The notes beneath the pieces are model-generated. The model worked only from the letters and a program-made list of their open reading frames with translations. It was not told the DNA's origin and searched no databases. Made by a program: the position numbers and the translations under genes. From NCBI RefSeq assembly GCF_001942495.1, contig NZ_MKZS01000001.1, positions 4,454,457 through 4,518,456 of the forward strand: DNA of 64,000 bases. The letters run 5' to 3'. Positions 34,501 through 46,500 of the stretch are shown in pieces (the stretch's first letter is position 1; each line of letters opens with the position of its first letter). This DNA comes from Moorena bouillonii PNG (lineage in GTDB: Bacteria > Cyanobacteriota > Cyanobacteriia > Cyanobacteriales > Coleofasciculaceae).

Positions 34501-37500
34501 ATCATAGGACAAACTGGCCATTAGTGCATCCGGGTCAGCAGCCAGGAAGGGCAAGAACTTCCAGTAATCTGAGGTTTCGGTGGGGTCGAAAATATATTCG
34601 TACCACTCCTTGGCATACTCAAATTGCTGTTCCGTATTAAGGGTTTGTGCAATCAGGAAAGGAGCATGGAAGAACACTTCCCAATAATAAATGCCGTTGG
34701 CACTGTTAAAGTCAAGATGACTGTTGGTTGGCTCCGTGCTGAACTTGTCTGCGCTCATCTTGATATTATAAGGCGTAGAATCCCCATCAATCGTAATGGT
34801 GGGGGATTCGTTAATTTCCTGAGTTGACAGTTTCAACAGTTCATCAATACCATCGGCAAACAGCAGTTGGTTGAGTTGTTCCGCAGTGCTGGAAGTGAGG
34901 CGAATTAACTCATACTTCACGTCCTTGATTTCGTAAGGCTGAGCTTGCTCATCATTACTCATTTCGTACTTGATGTAGGCATTACCTTTTATCAGGTACA
35001 GAGTTTCAATGTTCCCATCGACATGGTTTAGGGATGCAGAGAGACCGGAATCACGAATCTCTGAAGGAAGATTACCCCAACTACCCAAAATCTGGGAAGC
35101 ACTTCCTAGTTCAATGGGATCATTTTCTTCGAGACGATAGTATTCTGTGCCGGAGAACAGATAAACATAATTGTTGATTACAAAAGCAGCATCGATATTA
35201 CTGTTGGTATCGGCATAGGTTTTGGGATATTCATCTTCGATGTAATCGGGAACCGTATCCAGTACCCCGTCATTGGCACTACTTTCCAGGGCGTAGCGAT
35301 AGTATTCGGTACCACTATCAGTGTTAACAATTAAATATAGATAATCGCCAAATACGTAAGCAGCATCTACTTGCTGTTCGGTTTGCAAGGTCGTACGTGA
35401 CTCTACACCCCAAACATCAATCGTGGTGTAGGCTTGCTGAGTGGCACTGCTATAGTACAATTGATTGCTATTGTTAAAAAAGTAAGAAACACCATCACCA
35501 GGTGAAGTGAAAGCAGCATCAATTTGGCTCCACTGTGGAAAGCCCTCAGTGTTAGTATTCAGCGTTTCGGAGTAGTCTGCTGAGCTTGAAAAGCTCCCAT
35601 TTTCTTGAGTAAAGCACAAATATTGGTTACCGCAGAACAGGTACAATGCGTCTTGAGTACCTAAATCTCCTGTACCAATAAAGGCGGCATCGACTTTATT
35701 GTCCAGCCATACATTGTTAAAGGTGGTGTTCAGATACACCGGCAGGTTAAGATCGCTCAGGTTTCCGGAGTAAGTATCATCGCTGAGCTTGGTAAGAATT
35801 TCTGCTGGCTGTAGACTATTGTCGAACAGGTGATAAGTAGTGTGATCGGTGATTATGACAATATAACCACCGGCAGTGGTAAAAGCTCCAGTGACGTTAA
35901 CTCCGGTGTCGTAGAGGGTGGATGTATCCAAATTGCTATCGTTGCCAAAATCTATCACCTGGTAGTTGCTGCCACTTGCATCTTTGCTCCAAGCTTTAGC
36001 AATGCTGTTATCTTTGGTAATACCGCTGTGTGTGCTGTAAAAAGCTAGGTAATACGAATTACCATTGGTGTCAGTATAATTGAGACCAGAAGTCCAGTCT
36101 TGGTCCTGTTCAGATTCGTCGAAAGGACTAGGCACTAAGTCCTGTAGACTGTTTTGTTCTACTATATAGTTGTTCTCTAAACTCTTAATCCACAGACCAT
36201 CACCGTCAATCACCATTATTGCGATCGCCTTGTCATTCAGTCGAGCTTCTGGTAACTCGATTATTTGCTCAGTTACACCTTCTAACATGATATTCAAAAC
36301 GGTTTGAACATTGGTGTCGGTTTGTTGGGAACTGCTCTCACCTAAGGCGTACACGGTGTAATTGCCATTGTTGTTATTGCCATTGTTAATCAGGTGTAAC
36401 TTATCGTTAAAAACGGCGGCAGCACTAAGGCCACTGAATAATCCCGTCTCGCCTTCGGGTAGACCAAAAGTGGTACGAATTGATTTTGTACTGTTGGTGT
36501 CGCTGCGGTATACAAGACCCAAATCATTATTAAACCAGAAGTTTACACCGTTCTCATTGGTAAAAGCGGCATCAATACTACTCCAGCCATCTGGCATGTC
36601 AGTTGCTTCATAGGTGCTCGTCACCAAGGTGCTCAAAGAACCGGTATATTCGTAAATATCCCCATCTAGCCTTAGATAAATTTGATTGTCAATGACATAG
36701 GCCGAATCAACATGACCAGTGATTTGCATATTGGTTGGGCTATCAACTATACCCCAGCGGCTGTTGATGGCTGCTTGTTCTGAGACGGTACCATCCGCTG
36801 AGACTTTGACGTAGGTCTGATCTGATAGGAAATAGTAAATATCCCCCCCATCATACACCTGTACTGCAGCCGTTATAGTTGTATCCCCTTCTAATGAGAT
36901 GTTGGAATTGGAAAGACTTGGAAGGTCACTTACCCCAGTAGTCAGATCCGTATCACTGTCGAGGGAGATTGCATCTGGTTTCACCAAAAAGCCACAACCC
37001 TTGTGGTTATAAGCAAACCAGGGACCATCCATGGAGTTGCTACTGTTGTTCAACATCACTACGTTATCTTGTTCGATATTACCCTCGTCCTCGAACAACT
37101 CTTTGAACAATTCCTGTCCCTGGTCTTCAAACATTAGGGGATCGGCTTCCTGGGAGTAAAGTTCGCGGGTCAGGTTAAAGGCCTTGTAATGGGGACCACT
37201 TTCTTTCTCATATATTTGTCTTCCCAAGCTCTCTAAGGATAAAGTTTGATTTAGATAGAAGCGCACGCTGATGTAGATGTTTTCGTAATCGTCATGCTCC
37301 GTCTCGTTCTGGCTTAACTTGGTGGAGTTCTCGACAAACAAACCCACCTTAGAGATATGCGTAGTGCTCTTCAGCCCAAGTATGTAGAAGGGATTGGAAG
37401 CATCAAAATCATCGAATTCTTCTAATTCACTTCCTTCAAAGGTAGTTTGGAGTAGTTGGGGTTGCGTCCAGCGCTTATTGAGATTGTAGAAGGAGTAGTA

Positions 37501-40500
37501 GACCTTCACTTCTTGGTGAGTGTTGCCCGACGAGGATACCGTTTGTTCAGTGTCATTTTCGTCTTCGGTGGTGATGGTGGCTGAGGACGGGTCTTCCAAA
37601 TTTTCCTCCAATACCGCCCAAAATACAAATACGCGGTTAAAGGCAAACACTGGCTCTACGCGGGTAGCCTCAATCTTGATGTCTAGTTCTTCCCAGGGTT
37701 CCCAGATGGCAGCAGCGCTATCACCCCCAACAAAGGTAGCAAAGCGATAGAAATAACGCATCGGGTCAGTCCGGGTGTGACCAAAAAGTACCAGTTTTTG
37801 ATCGCCGGTTTCCGAACTGCTATCGTCATATACATAACCCCCAGCTATTTTTAGTTGAGAGACCTCCGTAAAACTGTCGAGATAGTTTAAGTAAGCTTCT
37901 TCGATGCTGGTTTCAGTAAGTTGACCTTGTGATAAGCTTGCCTCAAGTGCTTTGAAACCAGAAGTTTTCATATCGCTATCGCGCAGTTCTGGACGAATGT
38001 AGTTTTCTGGGTATAAGAAAACCTTGCGGTTCGCCTCCCATACGCGATAATTACGTAGCCATTCCCAGCGTTCTTTCAGCGCCAAACGGGTAGCTTCCTG
38101 GTCGCTTGTGTTGAGGTCAATATCTTCCAAATTGAGAAAATAGCGATGCAAATACAATTGGATAGCAGCCGTCGCTTCCTTGATACGGGAAGTTTCGGCA
38201 CTGCTATCCATCTGAATATCAATCAGTAGCTTTTGATAAAGCTGGCGGGTAGTAGTAACATCACTATCCTTGGCAATTACATAGGGCACCAGCGCATCAC
38301 GCTTGATGGTATTTAACTCATTAGTAATTTGCGTAACCAGGGTTTCGTAATTGTTATCACAGTCAACCCCCACCAGTAGATCATAGGCACCAGTCGCAGC
38401 AGCACTGTAATCTGTAGTGCTACCATAAAGATTAAGCCAAACATCGTTATACAATTCCGATACATCCACCCGTAGGCGTTGGGTGGTGGCAAGGATATCG
38501 TACAAGCGTAGTACTAGTTCCAGGTCAAAATCTTCTTCAATCGCATTCACTTGTTCTGCTAGGAAGGCATTACGCTGTTTGACCCAGCGCACGTCTTCTT
38601 TCTCAAACCCAAAGATTGCGGCGAAGTGCATGTAGGGTTCTTTCACTTCTCCTTTAGCACCACTGACCAGTTCTGTCAAGGTCAGTTCGCCACCCATAAA
38701 GCGTTGTCCTAAGTCTTTAAAGCGGCTAATGGTATGTACATCGCTCAACAAGTAGTCGGACCATTCGCCCCACCGGTAAGCCAATAGTTGCACTGGCTTC
38801 TGTTCGTATTGGTCAGTGAGGTCTAGATTGTAGGTAACAAAATTGTCTTCGGTATGGAAGTAGATCTGATCTTCAAATTTAAACACCGTGCCAACACCAG
38901 CATCAGTAGTAAGGATACTACTATCGAGTTGGGGCCATATTTCTTCGATTTTGCGTGGGTATTCCTCATCTACGTAGCGCGGTTCATCGTAGCGGTTGAG
39001 GTCAAATAGTTCGGCGGTATCGCTGTAGCGCACAAACTGCTCATCCTTGAATACATGCAGAGCACCGTGCTCGTCTACGTAAGCCCCATCTATAGTGGAG
39101 TCGCCGCTGGTGAAGGCATTATCGAGCAGTCCCCAGATGTCATTAATATTACCTTCGGTACTGCTGCTATTTGTGCCATCATCGGTCACGTTAAGGTATT
39201 TTTGCTCGTTAAATAACACCAAGCCGAGCTCGTTGTGGTATAATGCTGCGTCAATCCCGTTGCGATAGTCTTCGTCCAAACTGTCAATACCCAAATCTTC
39301 AGCCAGACTTTCGGCAATAATTTTCGGGTAGCCTTCATCAATATAACGATAGCGATCGCCAGTGTAGCGAATATATTGTTCCCCTGAGAACAAATAAGTT
39401 TTTTCATTTTCAGTGTCAACGAAAGCGGCATCGATATAACCACCTAGGGTAAAGTAATTTTCGATGTGACCAATACCGTCAATTTCGTATGCCACATATC
39501 TGTTGGGGCTACCGGTAAACAAGGTGTCACTAGTAAAGAAATACAGACAGCGCCCATTATCAAGCAAACCGTTAAAGAAATCAAAAGAAGTGGTGCTAGT
39601 GCTATATCTTTCCTCTAATGCATCCAGATGCTGTTGGAACTCCTTACTCATAAATTCAAAGGCGGGTTCGCTGCGTAGATAAGTGGCAATTTCTTTTGGG
39701 TAGGCCTCATCCACGTAACGGTAGTCGGCACCGGAATAGCGTACATAGGAATTCCCGGCAAACAGGTAAGTCACACCATCCCCACTAACCCAGGCAGCAC
39801 TGACACTGTTGCTGAGAATATTGTTCTGTAAGCCCCAATGGTCTTTGATGTAGGAAACGTTGCTCCAGCCATTGGTGCTGTTGTAGCTCACGTAACACTG
39901 CTGGTTGAAGAAATAAGCCGTACCGTTTGCACCAATAAAACCGGATTTGAGGTCTTGGAAATCGGTTTTGTTAAAGGGAATACCGCTGTATATCAACTCC
40001 AGGGGCTGCGGGTAGCTCCAGTTTTCCGTATTAAGGTTAAAGCTGATAAATTTCTGGTCGCTGATAAAGATTAGATTGTCATCTTGGACAAAAATCGTAT
40101 CGATGGTATCAAAACCTTCTCTTTGATGATCCTCGGGGATATTCCACATACTGTAATCGCCTTGACGGGGATATCCAGGATCTGGACGCTCGTAGCTATC
40201 TTTACTGTAACGTAGGTAGTGGAAAGTACCATCAGCTTTGGGTCGTTCAAACAGGTAGGTTTCTTCCTTCCAAACATACGCCAAGGCAACATTGTCTAGA
40301 TCACGCCACTTATCACGGATGCGTCGGGGTGGGTAGGTTACCGTCTGGTCTATGTAGGTTGTGGAGTCGTATTGTACAAACCACTCACCGGAGAATACAT
40401 AGGTCACCCCATCACGACCAACAAAGGCGGCATCAATAGTTTCTTGGTCATAAATCGGGTTGCGTGAACGCCCCCACACATTTTCGATCGCAAAACGGCG

Positions 40501-43500
40501 CTCTAGTTCAACATCGTAGTATTGGTTCCCACCAAAAACATAACTTTTGCCATCAGTACCATGTAAGATAGCATCAATCGCATCGGTAAGCTTACCATCA
40601 GCTTTTTCGGCAGTACGTGGCGTTGCCTCGGTTTGCGTGAGTGTAGTAGCTTCCAGGTGATTGAATTTTTGCCAGGTGTTATTGCTGCTACTGAGCACAT
40701 AGCTCACACCTTTCTCCTGAGTTACAGCCTGAATATTGGCAAAATTGCTATCCGTGTACTGTTTGTAGTTATCTTCATCACCAATGACCACATGGAAGCT
40801 ATTGCCTTTAAACAGGTAGACCTGGCGTTGGTCGGCAAAGGCAGCATCTATTCCCTTTGGGAAGGAAGCATGTAAGCCCTTAAAAGGTAATTTTCTGTGA
40901 CGCTGCTTACCATTGCTGTAATCCCTATGCTCATTGCCGAAGCCAATTTGTAAACCCCGGAAACGTGGTTCCTGATGGAGGCGGTTAATCGAGCGCGGGT
41001 AACCGGGTTCAACAGCACTGTAATCATCCCCCTGATAGCGGAATATCTGGTCACCGGAGAACAGGTAGGTATGCATAGCTGTCATATCCACCAACTGACC
41101 GTTATCGTCTTGTTCCTCCCACCGGGATTCTACCACCAGTGCAGCATCAACTTTGCCCGTTTTATCAATATTGTTACGTACTTTACCCCAGAACTTTTTA
41201 GTTGGGCGTGGATAGCCATAGTCCAAATGACGGAGTTCGGGGTCAGAAAAGCGCAGGTACTTGTAGTTATTGGAATTGGAATAATCGTAGAACAGGTAGG
41301 TTTTGCCGTCAATGCCTGTAAAACCAGCATGAATGTTGCTAATAGTAATAGTACGATTCAACTGCTCGGAAAGAATTTTTGGTTCCGACCACCACCGATT
41401 GGCGTAGTCGTGTTCCACATATTCGTTTCCGTAAAATAAGTAGACTTTACCATCTGGACCATTCATAACCGCATCGATCTGAAAGTCGCTAGCACCTCCC
41501 GTGATGCTTTCAGGCAAACTCCAAAATTCGTCGTCCACTGTGGCCGGAAAGACTTCGATCTCATCAACATCCGGGCGGTTGGCGAGCACCGTTTCAATTA
41601 CGCGAGCATTGGGGTCTTCTTCATCTACTTCCAGGTAATCATCCTCATCTTTGCGTAGGGTAGAATAGCGGACATAAATGTTTGTATTCTCGTTATTTTC
41701 ACCAAATAAGTAAGTTTTATTACCTAGAACAAACGCACCTGTAACCGAGGTCAAACCCTCCCAGTCTTCACTGATATTGCGCGGAAAGCCATCGTCCACC
41801 TGGGAATAATCGCTGCCAGAATACCGGACATACTGCTCACCGGAAAAAATATAGGTGTAACCGTCCAAACCGACAAAAGCCGCATCAACCATACCTACGG
41901 TGGCGATTTGGTTGGTAACTATCCCCCACTTGCTGCGCGTTTCTTGTAGTTCACTGGTGGTATTCTCGGCGTTGGGGTCGATACTGACAAATTCGTCATC
42001 ACGGAATAGATAAGTTTTTCCATCTTGACCGTACAATGCCGCATCGATGCCTAAAACAAATTCATCCGGTAGGGAAATGAATTCCTGGTGTATGGGTTTC
42101 GGGTAGCCTTCTTCGGGCTGCAAGTTTGCTAGTTCTATGCTACCTGGGTATTTGACCACTTTTTCATCCAAGAAAAATAGGTAGTTACCTTCAAGGTCAA
42201 CCATGGTAGCATCAATGTGATCGGTTTGACCAAAATTGTATTCGCGGTGTCCCCATTTCTCTGCCACTGGCCGCACGGTACCATCTTCTGAAGAGATATA
42301 GCGATCGCCTAAAAATGCGTAGCAATAGTTGTCCAAACCATCGAACATAGGTCCTAAATCGCGGTTCCAAGCTGGCGGTAGTTGAATCGGTTGGTTCTCA
42401 TCATTCCAGTCTTCGGCAATGGATTTGGGATAGCCCCAATCTACTATGCGCGCTTTGCCGTTCTCCTCCTGGTTGATATCTGAATACCGCACGTATTTGT
42501 CATTGGCGAACAAGAACAGTTGTCCTTCGGAATCAACATAAGCCGCGTCGATCATTTCCAGGTTGTCAAAGTCGTTATCAACTTGACCAAACTGGTTACT
42601 GCGTTTGTCCCAAACATCAGTATGAGCGTATTTCACGTAGTGCGAATCCCCACTGACCACTACCCAGGTACCGTAGCGATCGATAAAGGCTGCGTCTACC
42701 TGGCTCAGTTCTTCTTTGTCAAATAACTGGCAGATGGGGTCTTCTTTCAGGCGTTTTTGTAGTTCTTCATCTTCCTTTTGCAGGTCTATGAGGTCATCGT
42801 CTTCATCTATACCAGCAACCACCTCTTTTTTGTCGATTAGCGTGTAATCTTGGGCCAAGTAGATCCAATAGTAATCGTCTTTAAATAAGTAAATAAACTC
42901 CTCACTTTCCAAAATTGCATCTACCGAGGTAATATCATCCGGTAGAATCATGTCTTCTGGGAATTTTGCTACCAGATCCTGATCCTCAAGTAAAATTGCA
43001 ATCTCGTTAATATCGAGCTGTTCCTTATTAATCAGCAAAGCTAACTGACGAATACGCTTCACGGCTTGGGTGTAGTGCATATCGTCGGGAATTTCATCCA
43101 AGCTACCCAATGCATTAGCGTTTTCCAGCAACGGTTGTAACCAAGGGAAATGTAGGTTATTGTCGGTTTTAAACACCGCCTTGGACACAGCTTTTACCGC
43201 TGACCTTTCGATACCCAACACACTTTCCAACTGTTCGAGAATGCCACTCTCCTGGGCATCGCTGTATTCTTTCATTGCCTTGTCAACAGCTTTGACAGTA
43301 CCATCAATGGCTTTGGCAATATCGTACAATTGGAAGAAAATTTCTTTATCGTAATCCTCAAATCCAGGTATGCTGAAGGTTGCTGCATTTTCTGGTACCA
43401 GGAAGAAAGGTAACCGTTCTGCCTTCAACAATCCGTTGTAATCTAGTACGTCGATTTCCTCTAGAACCTCTTTGAGACCGCGAATTTCATCAGCAGTAAA

Positions 43501-46500
43501 ATGGAGGTCGGCAAGGTTTTCATCTTTGAGCCGATAATTATCAGCGTAGTTAATGATACCTACAATATGGTCGAAAATAATTGTAGTTTGACTGACATCA
43601 AAATATGGTCGCAGACTAAAGCGATCGCGGTTACTCTCCTCCTTGAAGAAAGCACCAGCGCCCGGTTGCAAAACCTTACCATCCAGGTAACTATCTTGTA
43701 GGTCTTCGTATACCCAGCGCGATACAGCGGTAGCAGCAATTTTACCTAATTCGACTCGATCTATCTTTAACCAGGTGTCCTTGTCAGCAGCGATCGCATC
43801 TTTTAAGGCTTTTAATATCTCTTGGCGATGGGGATAAAACTGTAGCGCTAGTGCCATAGTCCTTGGGTTTTCACCGACTATACGCATTTTATCCCTGACG
43901 AACATATGTTCATCAATGTAGCGATTCATCTTGAGGTTCTCGATCAAGTCTTGCAACGCCACTGGTTTCAAGTCAAGCTCGGCAAAAATCTGCTCGCTGA
44001 TTTTCACCTTGCTAGCTTTGAATTTACTCAGTTGTCGCTTAAGCAGGTGGTATACCGGATGAGTCAATTCCCCAAGTTCTGTAGTCAAGTCAAAGCTGCT
44101 AGCACCACTAAGGTCGCTAAACATTGACACATCCTGGGCATAACCTTCCGAGTCAATGTAGCCGTTGTAAATTAGATTATCGTATAGTTCTCGGGCTTCG
44201 ATTTCGGTAAGACCCAGTTCTTTTAAATCCGATTTAAACACCTGCACTTCGATGGTGTCGGTTTCTTCTATCCTGGCATCAGCAGCTTCCTGGTAAATTT
44301 CATAAAATTTGTCAAATACCTTCTGATTAAGATCGCTGAAATCAAACTCAATCTCAAACTCTGCTATCGGTGGTAACTGGTGGTGGATGAGGTTTTCAGT
44401 TAAGATTTTTCCACTACCATCAATTATTTTGCGATTAACAAGGTTATTGAAAATTTTCTCAATCAGCTTGTTCTCAAGTTGTAAATCAATAAATTCATAG
44501 TCACTGATAGTCCCCAGTTTTTGGATAAAGTCTTGAGTGAGTTCCTGTATTTCACGGCGTTTATAGGGGAACAGGAGGTGCTTATGTTCCTTCGGTGCCA
44601 TGTGCTTACGGAACCGTGAAGACTTGCGGCATCGCTTGGGTTTATATTCATGTTTATCCCCATAGTGTTCTTTGATTAAGCTGAAAGCAAAGTGAGAAGC
44701 ACGCTCATCCCCAAGAACCTCTTTTAAAGTATTTGGGCGAATTTCCCCAGCTTTAAAACTTTGTAACAAATTATTATAAAGGGCGAGGTCCTGCTCCTTC
44801 TGCTGTACTTCCTCCTTGTCAGTTATCGGTGCGCCATTGACAATTTTCCACAGCATTTCTGGCGAATAACCGAATTCCTTCATCCACTTGGTCAGGACAA
44901 CCAGGGATTCAAATAACCAAAGCTGGTCGTTGATGATGGAGGTAGAACCTTTAACTACGATACCTGAAGCAATGTCGTCGAAATCTGTTTCGACCCATTG
45001 GGTGTCATCAGTAAAGGTTTTGGTTTTACCTTGGAAGTTTGCATGCTGGTACAGAGTCACTGTCCAGCCTTTTGGTACCTTCAACGAACTTATTGTATCG
45101 TTACCGACTCCGTCGTATAGTTCCGAAATGTTATACTCACCAGGAACAAACTCCTGACTTGTCCCTCCATAGTTTTGATTCTGGTACACAATCACACGGT
45201 CGCTTTGGCTGTATACACCTGACCCCGCCATAAAGATTTCAAAGCACTTGTGGGTAATTGGTGCGCTATAAACAAAGTAAGTATGGGGGTCAAAACGGTT
45301 GATAAAGGGGTCTTGTTCTAGCAGATCGAAGAGTGTGAACAGTTCGAGAAAATGAACATCCAGCCCATCGCACAAGGCGCGAATGCGGTAGAGCACATTT
45401 AGTAATTGCCATTCGTTTTCGGTGTCTTCCCACAAACTGCTATCAGCGACCTCTTCATACTCAAGGCGATCGGTAATATTAATTAGGTCGGTATCAGTAA
45501 AACCCAAGCTATGGCGCAGACGTTTGCGGTAATCATCATTTTCATCGCTGAACAAGTCTGGGTAATAGTCGATTTGGGTGTAGGTATGATATGTGGTGTC
45601 TGTATACTGTTCGGGTAGGTCGCCCATTACATCGCTGATGTGCAGGTATTTTTCATTTACCGATACACAGGGCAGGTTGAAAATACGGTTGAACTGGTCC
45701 TGTGGTAGATCTTCGTTGGTTCTGCCGGTAAAGTCAATCTCACTAACCACGGCGACCACTTTATCAATCCCTTGCGACCGGGTCTTGTGCAGATAAACAA
45801 CCTGGGCAATAATCACCAGAGTATTTTCATTCAGTGTGGGAGTACCATCAACTTTGCAGCAATGGCGCAGAATATGATCCAAATCAGTAAAACTTAGACC
45901 CGTTTTCTGAGCTAACCGTACAAAACGGCTGGTGCGTTCAAACCACTCCATAGGCACAGTACTGATATCACTTTGAGTATCAGTTTCCGAGTCATAGTCA
46001 TACCACACTAGCTCAGTCTCTTCGGTATTCAGAGTGACATAGCCAGAAGAACTGCTAATACCCGTATTAATGTAAAAATTATGACGACCCGCTTCAACAT
46101 CGGAATGGTTTGACGGTTCAATGTAGAGATTCTGGTACAGTAATTGCAGCATCTCTTGGGCTGTCAAATCCGTAGTCTCCATAAAGGTGGCTACAGTAGA
46201 CATATCGCTGATCAAACTCTCGCCTGTATAGCCATAGGCAGTTTTGACTGCATCCTCCGTCACCGTTTCCGGTTCTAATAGGGCTTCCAACTCTTCTAGG
46301 GATAGACCCAGATATTCCCGAGCCACAGTGTAGTAGTCAGTATCAGTGGCAAACAAGCGACGCAATTCATGGGCAGAAATACCCAGGTGATGCAGGTGAT
46401 TTTTGATTTTTTCATTATCCAGTGAGAACGGCATGTTGAAGGGATAGACCGCACTTTTGAGCGCTGAAATGCCACCAGTCACTTGCCCTTCGAGTACTTC

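Noticed and set aside
40975-41439. A 154-residue plus-strand frame inside the giant gene
   Set aside because: Antisense to well-formed hemopexin-like repeats, with no supporting motif.
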